46,756 bases of DNA from a virus. Below, one piece after another: positions 33,201 through 43,000 of the stretch (its first letter is position 1; each line of letters begins with the position of its first letter). The DNA lies in the IMG/VR virus record IMGVR_UViG_3300045010_000567, positions 1 to 46,756 of that record. One strand, 5' to 3'. Below the pieces are notes generated by a model, which saw only the letters and a program-made list of their open reading frames with translations, ran no database searches and was not told where the DNA came from. A program made the position numbers and the translations under genes.

Positions 33201-36200
33201 ACCAGGTACTCAACCCTCGAAGACGGCAACAAAGAGACCCCCGAAACCGGGCACTCCTCCATCTGGCCCGACGCCTCCGTCTGGTCCGACGCCTCCACCT
33301 CCGTCTGGTCCAACTCCACCAACTCCTGGAGGTGGAACGCCAACGCCTTCACCAACGCCAAGCTCACCCACACCAACGCCAGCCCCAACGCCAGCCCCAA
33401 CGCCCGCTCCGACTCCCACGCCCCCAACCCCAACCCCAACCCCAACCCCACCCCCAACCCCGACCCCTGCTCCTACACCGACTCCGCCGACGAACGTCAC
33501 TCCGACTCCGACTCCGACTCCGACTCCGACTCCGCCAACACCGCCTACACCTCCACCAACAGCACCGAATCCTCCTCCCGTAAATCCAAACAATCAACCA
33601 ACAACAATCCCAGCCACCCCGGCGGGTGCGCCAACCCCTCCCCCCACTCCCGTTGCTCCCAAAACCCCAACGGTTCCATCTGCAGCCTCACCGAGAGGTG
33701 TTGCGCCGAAAACCATCACACTTCCGGATCCAGCTGACGATCCCAACGCACCCGTTCCGCAGACGGCGACCATCGCTCAGGTGACGGTCGGAAATGCGAG
33801 AGAACGAATAGCTCTCTCAGCGAAAAACACACCCGTACCCGCCGGCCAAAAAGTCGTAACTAGCGTAAAAGATGTCGCGGTTGATCCGGCAAATATTCCC
33901 GCCTACGACCCGAACGATCCAAATCTGAAACCAGACGCAAATCACGTCCTCATTCACGAAATAACCGGATATGCAGTCGAGGATTATTCGCAGGCTGTTA
34001 TCACACTGGATAACACTCTTCCAGAAGATGCGACAGTAAGCGCACGACCATATCCCCCAACAGCACAAACAAGTGATTATCCCTCACGAAACACCCCTGG
34101 GGGCCGCGTGCCGGTTATTCCTGGTGTTTCCACTAGTGCTCCGAAAAACTGGACAGAATCAGCAGACCAGAGACGCGGCGACCCAACCCTAGACGTCGGA
34201 GGAAAAGTGTATACCGCCTGGAGTCCGGCAGTACGTGCATGGGGCAGAGAATGGATTCTCGTAGAGAATAGAGATGCAAACGGCGACCTTGAGGCTCGAC
34301 CAGTATTTCTATATGATCCGAACCCTCGATATGGCATGTCTGTTCCGGTGGGAACTCTCATGAGAGAAAGAACACTACTTGAACTGTTCGGACTCATTGA
34401 AGATCCGAATAATCGAGGTTGGAGCTTGCCGGTCAAGCAATATTACGATCTCAAAGATGCGCACGATCTGGACTATGACCCGAATTTGCATGATCCACAA
34501 CGTCCGGGTAGGCCGCGACCAGTTGGCCAGACCGGCGGATGGCGCACGTTTTTTGCACCACGTTATTCGAGTTCGGGAAAAAATGACGTAAGAATGGACA
34601 GCGAAGATATGAGGAGAGCCTCCAGTCAAATTTCTGCGTCTGGAAGAAACAGATGGTGGAGAGGAGAACAAACAGAATCCCCGCAGGTATTCATTAAGGC
34701 TTTAAATGAGGCACTCCGCTTGGATTCGCCAGATGCATGGGAAAGGGTATACGACCTTGGCCGAGGGCGAATCGCCTATTGGAAAAATAGACGCGACACA
34801 GCACTTGCAAGTTGGAGGGCAAGCAAAAAGGGGTCTGGAGCCCAACCACAGGCAAGATCCCAAAATGCTATACAAGACTTGATTTTTTCTGGAGAACAAG
34901 TCGACATGACCCAGCAAGTTCTTGCGAAATTCATTACACCGGAAATGTTCGACCGATTCCGCGACAAGGAAAAGGCAAACAGAGCATCTGCCGCAAAGAG
35001 CAAAAACAAAAAACGTGCGATCAAGGAACTGATTCGTGCTGGCTTATATCGAAAATCATCAAAGCCATTGGCGAGCGGTATTGATTCAGAAATTGCTCCC
35101 GACGTTGATGCAAACGGAAATCTCAAACGAAAGCGCACCCCACAAGAACTTCTCGAAGCGGTCGTAGCCCATCAGGCCACAGGACAATTGGATACAACGG
35201 ATGTAGGGGTTGCCGACCTAATCGAATTGGATGAGGGTGATATCGATTACCTGGTTCAGCTGTCGGACGCCTACGAAGGCCGCATGTTTATAAAGAGGGG
35301 GGCAGCTGTGCCGGACCCAGATCTGGGAAGGAGAGCACAGCGTGATACTTGGCTATATATCCACGCAACCGCATGGGAATATGGGGGGTACAACGACGGG
35401 CCGGTACATATCCACAGAGATGAAATCGCGGATCTTGTGGCGGCACGAGAAGCGGATGGAACGCTTGCCGTACTGCCAATTACTCGTGGACTTTCGGCTG
35501 ACGACCAAGCATCACGAACAGCACAGGTGGAACAATTTGCCAAGGGCGAACGCTGGATCCCCGGATCGGGTGGTACGGCCTACGGCAACGGTGAAAACTT
35601 TGGCCACAACCCGTATGGTCTCTACTCGTATCACGACGGTGCGGGCGGATCTATTCTTGCTTTCGTGCCGGTGTCGGCAGAAGCTGTTTTGATGGACGAC
35701 ATGACCATAATCCAGGACCAGGTACATGAAACATTGTGGGCCCTGGATCACGCCGTCAGAAAACCGAACGAAGAAAGTCTCACCATCACTACGCCAACGA
35801 TAAGGGGCAAACAAATTTTCCAGAACACCCACGGTGACAGGTACACGAATGCAGTAAAAGGCTCAATCGACCCAACAGACGCAGCGGCAGTTGACAATCA
35901 GCTCTCTCGAATTCTCCGAGTAGCACAACAGTCCGGCTACGGTAATAATCGCGCTGCTCGATATCAAATGCAGGTAGTGAAAGACAGAATCGCCGCCCAA
36001 GTCAAACGAATGGCCGATGCATGGGTTCAACTCGAAAGAAGTTATGACAGAACGCAACCAATGAGCGCTGCACAAAATGTTCGCATTCGGCAAGCACAAA
36101 GAGCGCTAATGCACGCAGATGCGACAACTCTGGCTTCGATTTTGGGTTATGACATAACGATAGCCGACGGTGCGAGTAGTTTTTCAAACGGCGAAGTTGC

Positions 36201-36405
36201 AACGCGACAATTTTTTTCAACTATTCGTATCGCTCAACAGGGAAGCAGGGCTGACGGTATCGGATCCATCAACCACATTAACGTTTTGAACAGATCCGCA
36301 ATGATTGTTTCACAGGATGGATGGGTTGTCGATGACATCGTTGATGCCATCAACGATGTGGTTGACGCAAACGGCAATCCAATTTACAAACTAGAGATTC
36401 CCTGA
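30235..36405 (+). CDS. Giant protein C: RCP...QFT motif, Pro/Thr stalk, ADP-ribosyltransferase-like domain
   Basis: This 2056-residue protein starts with ATG at 30235 in an ATGA overlap. Features in order: an N-terminal beta-helix part; a GARAVWDN...WRCPPETPAAGQFT...C element (Cys near 205); basic, helical stretches (RRTRRRVARAEAAANKLRG and RSRRRRKLEQ); several alpha/beta regions with YKYG-type text; a long Pro/Thr-rich stalk (about 986-1155); and a C-terminal region where R1751-G1752 opens ITRGLSADDQ, followed by QFAKGERWIPGSGGTAYGNGENFGH, then GGSILAFVPVSAEAV. That order resembles the ADP-ribosyltransferase fold (RG strand, F..G loop, YGNG strand, final strand). The catalytic Glu was not assigned. 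It contains no clear GL(S/T)GAM hexapeptide. A head-packaged or fibre-like role is possible. Confidence 0.8.
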   Translation: MSDLLVVRERDTMQPFAAVVIDKNSVRAHGANDHGKVWANWINSQSMVIHDVEKLIDFTLTTEKKKLTDKEIEKLASSFDLNEINAMRSGLMSQKVLVIIDDLPRFQLKQIQPKYDFISKTNFQNSGEEAFEFDDADLDESEDVNHWPIVDIALAAVDVQYKHLAVDYKVAAFHLDRNIGAMMIRVKGARAVWDNTIPGGGGWRCPPETPAAGQFTNRLGQGCSWGAIRRIGRAIAAGAIDMPKLQKLGTAIERIGYANRQVTLERAGRRTRRRVARAEAAANKLRGQNLPDTAETEERIAQALRGERPRRPSPLRQIAGRGARTLAEASEAMQEFAGGGRAISRSRRRRKLEQAGLIDPKPPGVPAIDRDDVLDMVATGGSRRMFRRVKKSMVKRKANRDKTARIMTHHAEKIHSGKTEVLTTYADRPDGNFPDEDIVIIDTETLRPLYALKPEKIDVFDEDGKYAFSISDSQSPVSFLEPHKVLGIDYEIDPYGKYGAARITEVPEIPAVRHTDKDGYFQTRIRSEDLISRFNLPELRGFPYGPNLTPEERKKLFGDYGSGFADMATDLKSTVVFDNKRGVKNSSVQRLIDNYAKEATALKMLESEQDRFRKAIEAEIGGPIPDGSIRPAIDVTPHPDRTSILQEVTEKITLPDGSVRVLPRSRITSGYGRKERGELLDVEIELLDSNGNVMASRGRDGQWTIQPGRKFRGRSPRQSEIVQRALDDDRIPEKPQTSRQRRRAMASRGKRRAESFRDRLAKWQSRRASRLLGEPVKEEDLPVFLPAGQKRPRRRIIPSRRRTPRGGTQPPPGPRPGQPSTTPAPGATPSTPTIDPNDLTLYPKGLRNRLRRVQMSQTGKTGKFYGQSGKTKGPFAPDYSTLTQVQKDALTTAATDALDDIEARWRRRMGVSPTDTTPLDEDAILAFIDKVDQGDANTPGDPRKAAIYRTHLHNFLSLSEMEQNGQFDNMDDVKPNKRVEILVTAGLLPPGTQPSKTATKRPPKPGTPPSGPTPPSGPTPPPPSGPTPPTPGGGTPTPSPTPSSPTPTPAPTPAPTPAPTPTPPTPTPTPTPPPTPTPAPTPTPPTNVTPTPTPTPTPTPPTPPTPPPTAPNPPPVNPNNQPTTIPATPAGAPTPPPTPVAPKTPTVPSAASPRGVAPKTITLPDPADDPNAPVPQTATIAQVTVGNARERIALSAKNTPVPAGQKVVTSVKDVAVDPANIPAYDPNDPNLKPDANHVLIHEITGYAVEDYSQAVITLDNTLPEDATVSARPYPPTAQTSDYPSRNTPGGRVPVIPGVSTSAPKNWTESADQRRGDPTLDVGGKVYTAWSPAVRAWGREWILVENRDANGDLEARPVFLYDPNPRYGMSVPVGTLMRERTLLELFGLIEDPNNRGWSLPVKQYYDLKDAHDLDYDPNLHDPQRPGRPRPVGQTGGWRTFFAPRYSSSGKNDVRMDSEDMRRASSQISASGRNRWWRGEQTESPQVFIKALNEALRLDSPDAWERVYDLGRGRIAYWKNRRDTALASWRASKKGSGAQPQARSQNAIQDLIFSGEQVDMTQQVLAKFITPEMFDRFRDKEKANRASAAKSKNKKRAIKELIRAGLYRKSSKPLASGIDSEIAPDVDANGNLKRKRTPQELLEAVVAHQATGQLDTTDVGVADLIELDEGDIDYLVQLSDAYEGRMFIKRGAAVPDPDLGRRAQRDTWLYIHATAWEYGGYNDGPVHIHRDEIADLVAAREADGTLAVLPITRGLSADDQASRTAQVEQFAKGERWIPGSGGTAYGNGENFGHNPYGLYSYHDGAGGSILAFVPVSAEAVLMDDMTIIQDQVHETLWALDHAVRKPNEESLTITTPTIRGKQIFQNTHGDRYTNAVKGSIDPTDAAAVDNQLSRILRVAQQSGYGNNRAARYQMQVVKDRIAAQVKRMADAWVQLERSYDRTQPMSAAQNVRIRQAQRALMHADATTLASILGYDITIADGASSFSNGEVATRQFFSTIRIAQQGSRADGIGSINHINVLNRSAMIVSQDGWVVDDIVDAINDVVDANGNPIYKLEIP
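33234..33670 (+). repeat. Proline/threonine-rich low-complexity region
   Basis: About 440 bases made almost entirely of codons for Pro and Thr, with short CCNAC(N)-type units, encode runs of PTPTPTP and PAPTP. The reverse strand gives spurious Gly/Val-rich frames. It would form an extended, rigid linker inside protein C. Confidence 0.93.
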
Positions 36406-36406
36406 T

Positions 36407-36802
36407 ATGAAAAACTCAAAAAACGAAAACAGTGAAATGGGCCTTGACGTCTCCGACATAATCAATGATCTCGACGGTCAAAAAATTATAGTTTTGAATC
36501 AGTTCCGCTTTCCTCCTTTTACTTTGCGAAACAACACGCCCAAAATGATAAAGATTTTCGATGAAATGATGAAAATTTACTCGAAATCCAGAAACCTGGC
36601 CGTCGGCGGAAAACTGAAATCTGCGAAACAAACTTTTGCGCCATTGGTAGGCAATTACCCAGAAATGTTCAAGGAAGCTAATCAGTGGATAAAAAAGTCG
36701 AACAATGATCCCATTCGCGCTGCGGAGATATATAGGGGTACATCCGAATACAAACCGGGCGATCTGGTTGCGCCACTGTATCAAGACGGGTGGGTGCCGT
36801 GA
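36407..36802 (+). CDS. Hypothetical protein
   Basis: The 131-residue protein starts with ATG at 36407, one base after the stop of protein C. It has a helical, basic middle (MIKIFDEMMKIYSKSRNLAVGGKLKSAKQ, shown in part) and a C-terminal YRGTSEYKPGDLVAPLYQDG. The first third has VLNQFRFPPFTLRNN. No family recognised. Its stop overlaps the GTG start of the next small gene. Confidence 0.7.
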   Translation: MKNSKNENSEMGLDVSDIINDLDGQKIIVLNQFRFPPFTLRNNTPKMIKIFDEMMKIYSKSRNLAVGGKLKSAKQTFAPLVGNYPEMFKEANQWIKKSNNDPIRAAEIYRGTSEYKPGDLVAPLYQDGWVP

Positions 36803-36933
36803 GAAAAAAGCGTCGTATCACCGGAAAAAATCAAAGAAACAAGAAGCGATGGGAAAAACTTCGTCAAAGAGGCATATATTCGATCGAAACGCTTCCCGAC
36901 GGCGGTCTGGTCGGTAACAATGTTTCCAGGTAG
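36799..36933 (+). CDS. Very small basic protein
   Basis: A 44-residue frame starts with GTG at 36799, overlapping the TGA of the previous gene (GTGA), and ends at TAG 36931-36933. The N-terminal half is strongly basic (MRKKRRITGKNQRNKKRWEK) and the end is neutral (IYSIETLPDGGLVGNN). The overlap and same direction make it a plausible coupled gene. It could bind nucleic acid. The short gap to the next gene (36934-37002) contains only a weak ATTATGG-like box. Confidence 0.5.
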   Translation: MRKKRRITGKNQRNKKRWEKLRQRGIYSIETLPDGGLVGNNVSR

Positions 36934-37002
36934 CAACATGTATTATGGTTTTGCTTCCCCATCCGCCCTGTGTGTGGCGAGTTTCAAGAATCGGAAGATC
37001 TA

Positions 37003-40000
37003 ATGGAAATCATCACCAACCCAGAGACCGATTACGTGGTCGAGGCAAAAAACGTCGGGGTATCCCGCCGTTTGCGTCCGACCGACCCTGACGTCTTCTC
37101 CAATCCAGACTCGGCCAGAGTCAGGGCGCGTCAGCTCGGCTGTATCGGTATCAGGAGATATGATTCACAGTCTGGTGGATATGTATGGATGCCGTGCACA
37201 AACGAGTCTGATTATCGCAGACAAATGGGCACCAGTCACTCCGGTCGTTTGCAGCGCAGAAGAGAAATTCAAACAGAAATCAGAAGATTTGTTCGCGGCA
37301 AAGCTCTTGAAGAGATCGACGAAAAGTCTGGCGCATACACAAAGCCAGAACTTAGAAACAGAATCAAAAACAGGATCATGGCCGGCTCCAAGGGCGGTCG
37401 TCCTGGTCAGTGGTCTGCGAGAAAAGCCCAACTCCTTGCACAGGCTTATCGCAAAGCTGGTGGGGGTTACAAGGGCGGCAAAGACAAAAGACAAAGAAGT
37501 CTTTCAAGATGGACTAGACAAGATTGGACTACGTCTGACGGAAAACCGGCCAATAGACCGGGTGGGATGCGCAGATATCTTCCACGTGCCGCATGGTCAC
37601 GTCTTACTCCTGCCCAGGTGAGAGCAACGAATAGAAAGAAAATTCAAGGCTCAAGATCCGGATCACAGTTTGTAAGAAATACCGAGTCGGCGATGAACGC
37701 TGCAAGAAATGCGCGCAAACAACTCAACGAGTTGATGTTCAACCAAAAAGCACTTGGGGCAACAATTGGCCGTACAAGAAGAGGTCTTCGCGGCGTGACA
37801 GCAAGATTTGATCCCGACGCAAGAGACGCCGACAGCGACAAAATAATTCAAGAAGGAACAATTTACGAACGTCCAGATACACCCAATAAGCCCGAATTAA
37901 CCATTCCGGCGGTACGTCGAATCGTGGTGCCGGAACAACAAACAGTCGCGCGCCGTATGCGGCGAATCGACGACGGAAGCGGTCTCATCGGAGCGATGGC
38001 CGACAACAAAAATCCGAAAAAGGGCGTAAAGACGAGAACGCAAAGATCCGATACGGTGCTATCCCGCCTGGGGAACCCAAACGCCGACCCACCGCCAGAG
38101 GGGAGCAGAATTGTCAGCGTTGGCCGTTGGGGTAAACGACCCGAGCTTCCCAATCAGGGTGTAGAGGATTTGGCTAATATTCTTATTGATCGTGGTCTGT
38201 ATTTCAAAAGGAAGGGCAAAGGCGATCATTTCATCTATGCAATGGACTTTGTGGCACCGGACGGATCAAAATACCAACGCCAGGTAACTCTGTACGCAAC
38301 CCTTGACATGGGGACGCTGCGCGACAAAGCCATCGACGCGGGAATGTTGCCCCTGAGTGCTGTGGGCCAGAAGCCTGGCGCCATCAAGCTAATACTTGCC
38401 AAACAAACAAAATACAATCTCAAAAAAGAACAAAAAGATGCAATTTTTCAAGCTTTTGACGAATTGGCACAAGTAGATGTCACAAACGCTGATGGCAAAG
38501 ATCCGTTTCCCGGCTTTTTTGCCATCGAACGTCGAGCGCAAGAAATTGCGGCTGCACCAATTCCGCTGCAAGAAATAAGAAATTTCTTGGAGAATGACGA
38601 CTCCGGACGAATAAAACGATCCATAGCCGCGTCAAAACGACGCGCTAAAGAAATCGGCGCACAACTACAAAAAGCTAAAGGCCGTCTGTCCCCAGAGGAC
38701 CAAAGATGGTGGAATCTGTGGACGGACGTTCAAAAGTCTGAGACCGATCCAATTAATTCTCTTTCTCAGTTGCAACAAACCGAACTTTTGGCCGAGCTGG
38801 GTAGAATCCCATCCGACCCGAGCTATCTCACGTCAATACAATCAGACCTCGACCTCGTTGCTGAATTTGGACCGATCAACTTTTATGGTGTTGAGGTACC
38901 AAAAGCCAATCTAGATCCCAGGATCCTCGATCGCATAACTCTTGTGTCCAGAGCGAAAAACCCCGAGTTTTACGACTTTGCCGAATGGAGAAGGGCGCGA
39001 ATAGCAAAAGGTGAATACCTGGACAACCTTGAAGAAGCCAAATCGAAACTCGGCGGTCTTTCCGGAGCGATGCGTGCCGACGGCAGTCGCCGTTTTTCTC
39101 GTCGCTATTACCGTGCCAGCGGCCTGACTGGAGCCATGAGCGGCGATGAACGCAAATCCGATTATGCAAGAAAACAAAGAATCTGGCAAGCCAACATTAT
39201 TTCGCAGGTTCTTCTACGCAACCAGGCCGAAGCGATTCGTCGCCAAAACATGACACCAGAACAGCTGGCAAAAGAGCCTCCTCTTCCGTTCCCGAATTGG
39301 ACGGAACAATTTGGGACGCTTGACGTTGCGACAATTAGTGGGGCACCAGGAGTCACCTCGTTCTCGCACAGAGTCGTTGACTTGCTCTACAAGAGACTTG
39401 AACGAGAGTGGGGACCAAACGAAACGCAAATCTTTGGAGAAATAAAATCTTTCAAGATTTGGGACGCACCAATGTCACGGCTCGACATCGAGAATCTTGG
39501 GGCCAACAAGAGAAAAATTGTTGCAGCTTTCATCGAAGAGACCGTAAAACTTGATCCGAATAGCCCGTTTGCACAATTTGATCCTGTCAACATGCCCGAC
39601 TCGGATGTCGACATGTTGTGGCGTTCCTATGTGATTCCCGAACTGCTCAAACAGCCGGGAACATCCGTTATGCCAATGGACGATATTCCGTTCGAAATCG
39701 ACCCGACAAAAGAAGAGTTGATCCGAAACTACACCGAATATCTTGAGTTGAAAAAACTTGGTCTGCAAACAGCCATGACGCAACAAGATTTTGATTCCGG
39801 CATGGCCGAGTTGCTCGACTCCACATCAAAGGATTTCGAAGATTTTGTCGGCCAAATAAACAAAGCCTATGATGAATACAAACAAACCGGAACGCTGCCC
39901 GGTCAGTTCACTGATGAATCGCTGATCAATCCGGATACGGGCAACATTTTCACAGAGGAAGAGTGGCGCAAATCTTTCGACCAAGCTGCCCAAGACATGA

Positions 40001-43000
40001 TGGAGAAAACGTCGAGGTACAACGAAGCCGCACAGGAACTCGCAGTAGCCCAAGGTCTTTATGGATCTCTTTGGGAGATTGGGCTCAGGCTCAAATATCT
40101 GAAGCCAGAAGACATGGAGAACCTGAATGACGACGCCGCAGACGCGATTGACAATATGCAGGAAATTGATCCGCTTCCAGATCTCGACCCCAGAGACTTG
40201 ACTTTTGACTCCGAGGCCACAACAAAACTTGCGCAAGATTCAACCTTTGGCTGGATGTGGAGAAGATTCGTCAGAAACGCAAGAGACTGGGCGTATCCGT
40301 TGGCAGAGAAGTATCACGGATACGACATTCAGCAACACCGCTACGTACGACCAGATTTTATTGACGGAGACCAGTATGAGGCCCCAAAGACAGAGCGAGT
40401 AGATCCTTCCAAACTGGATTGGGACAAACTTCTAGAATTGATCGAAGCAAGCAGTCACCTGGATGACATCGATCTTCCGGGTGTCAAATCAATTATTGCC
40501 AAATCGCGCGAAACGCGCGCAAAAAAACTCGCTGCCGACAAGAAAACCTACGTTGATTCCAAAACGGCTGCAGGTCAGGCCGAGCGAGACAAGATTTGGA
40601 CGATGTTCGAAACAGATGGATTGACCGCACAGGAAATTGCAGCAAAGCTCGACATATCTGGTTCCGTGGTTGACAGAGTTCTCAAGAACGAGAGCAAATC
40701 ACGCGGTCTTACTACGCAGCAATTTAACGCACTCGGCAGAAAGGCCGCATCTGCTGCAGACAGCCGAGAAGAGCAGTTCAGGGTAGACCTTGCCAACTCC
40801 GAGGTAGCGCGAATCAAAGAAATAACAAAAGGAACACCGGAGTCGTACCTTGATACGCTCCGAGAAGCACGCCAGTACTACAAGGATGTCTCAACAGAGG
40901 CAAATGCCAGTTACCGTTCAGCGCGTCGACGCTATGCCGAACTGGCCACACTGGCCAACATGTTGTTGATGGATCTTCCAGATGGAAGAAAGTGGGACCC
41001 CAACAAAGAGTCGGCGGCAAATTTTAAGAATAGATGGCTCAGGCGCGTAGCCGCTATCTATCCAACTCTCGTGACGATTGCTGGTCAGGTGGACGCAATG
41101 CAGTGGCACAGCGACGACAGAGTCAGCGCTTCAAGAAGAATACTTGACAGAGCCGGATTAATGATCCGTCGGATCGATGTCGAAATTGAGCGAGCAAAAG
41201 CCGTAACCGGAATCACCGACCTTGAAGATCTTCGCAAGAGACACAATATTCAGGCGATAAGCGTCGTCAAAGAACTGGCGCGAAAAGCAATTCGCGGCCA
41301 ACACCCAAATATGACTGACGCAGAGATCGACAAGTTGTTTGAATCTACTGGCACCGAAGACGGCCTAACGGGCGCTATGGCAGGAGCGATTCGTGGAGCT
41401 TCTCGCGGCAAGAAAGCAAGAGAACTTTTCAAGTATTCGAGCAGAAACTCCGGAGATAGAAGAGGCTTCTTGAGCCGCCTTGCCGACACAATGCCAGACA
41501 TGAGACACAACCAATTTGTTAAGAAGATGGCCGAATGGCTGGATGGCTTGGAGGATCAGTTCTCATCACCACGCGCAAGAACAAGAAGAATGACCGGCAA
41601 TTTCCCCGCCTCTAGTCGCGCGCAACTGCGGGCTCGTCGAACACTAAATGAAATCCGCAGGGCGAATCAAGACGATTTCGGCCTTGCGAGGTCCGCCCGT
41701 GAACGCCAAATGATCCGTGGCTTGTCCAGAAGCGCGAAAAAATCCAAGATCAACGTCCGCAGATATTTTGACGGCCGCGATGATCAAGAAGACATCAAAT
41801 GGTCAAGCAATGACTGGTCTTATGGAAAAGTAAAGCCGATTCGCGCAGCCGACATGGTCGTCTATAGGCGCAATCCGAACGAAAAAGATCCCTTGAAATC
41901 GATTGAGGTTTTGGTCATTGACCGCAAGAGCGGCCCGTTCACTGGGGCGAGAGCGCTTCCTGGTGGACTGAATGATGAAGGTGAAACCCTCGTGGAAACG
42001 GCAACGAGGGAGGTGAGAGAGGAAGTCGGCATATCGACAGACGGTATGCAGGTCCAAAATCTTGGAATCATCCAGTCACGCGATTGGGATCCGCGTTTTG
42101 TCGAGGGTGTAACAGTGCAGGGAATGTCCGTAAAAGTTCCCTATTCCACGGAAGCTGTTGCCGGCAGCGACGCAAAGAAAGCCCGGTTTGTTCCTCTTGC
42201 TGAGATCCTTGACGGAGATGGTCACATTGCTTTTGGTCACGCTGCATTCATGAAGGAGGCCCTGAAGAACGAGGATTTTAGGGTTGTGGAAAAACTCGAG
42301 ATTCACGAGCGAGCAGGAAGAATTCGCAACAGAAGACTCATCGAAAAAATCAACATCAACAGACAAGCGGCTGGACAAAAGCTCTTCCCGGTCGCAAGCG
42401 ATGATGAAGTTGACAAAGTATTTGATTTGATTCGACCCAGCAATCCTCGTTATAGCACTCTCAACGACCCGGCATCCGGTTTGACTGGAGCAATGTCTCA
42501 GCGCTACGACATCAGAGTCAATTCAGACGGAACATTCGACATTATCGACACTCAAAATAACAATGCGAGAATCGCCGGGCCGTTCAAATCGAGAAAACAA
42601 GCTCTCTACGGTGCGATAAGGAAAGACAGGGAGCCTGGTTTTGATCCACAAATACTTCTGGGCAGGAGAAAAAAGAAACCCGGCGCCAAAAAAGCCACAC
42701 GCAAACGTCGAAAACCAGAACAACTGTCTCTAAATTTTGGCGACAATGAAACAGCTAGCAGACTGGATCAATCAAAAGATGGGTTAACTGGCGCGATTAC
42801 AACGACGGAATTGCTCACCACACTTGGGATCCAGATGCCGGCCAGCACAATGCAGCAAAGTGATTTCAGTAGAGGGGTGTCAACGTTGTCCCATTATCAG
42901 GACAGACAGGTTGTTGATGCAATAACCGGAGACAAGCCGTACGTCAATTTACAAAGATTTAACTCGCTGTGGGTTCCGTATCGAGAAGGGGTCCAGGCGA

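Noticed and set aside
33350-33560. Short repeats as CRISPR-like array
   Set aside because: Units are codon-level CCNAC-type low complexity without spacers; it is in frame in protein C.
33210-33593. Gly/Val-rich minus-strand frame opposite the Pro/Thr region
   Set aside because: It is a mirror of the Pro/Thr-rich low-complexity coding region and has no start signal or known fold.
36970-37002. GTG start for giant protein D
   Set aside because: ATG at 37003 with GGAAG upstream is better supported.
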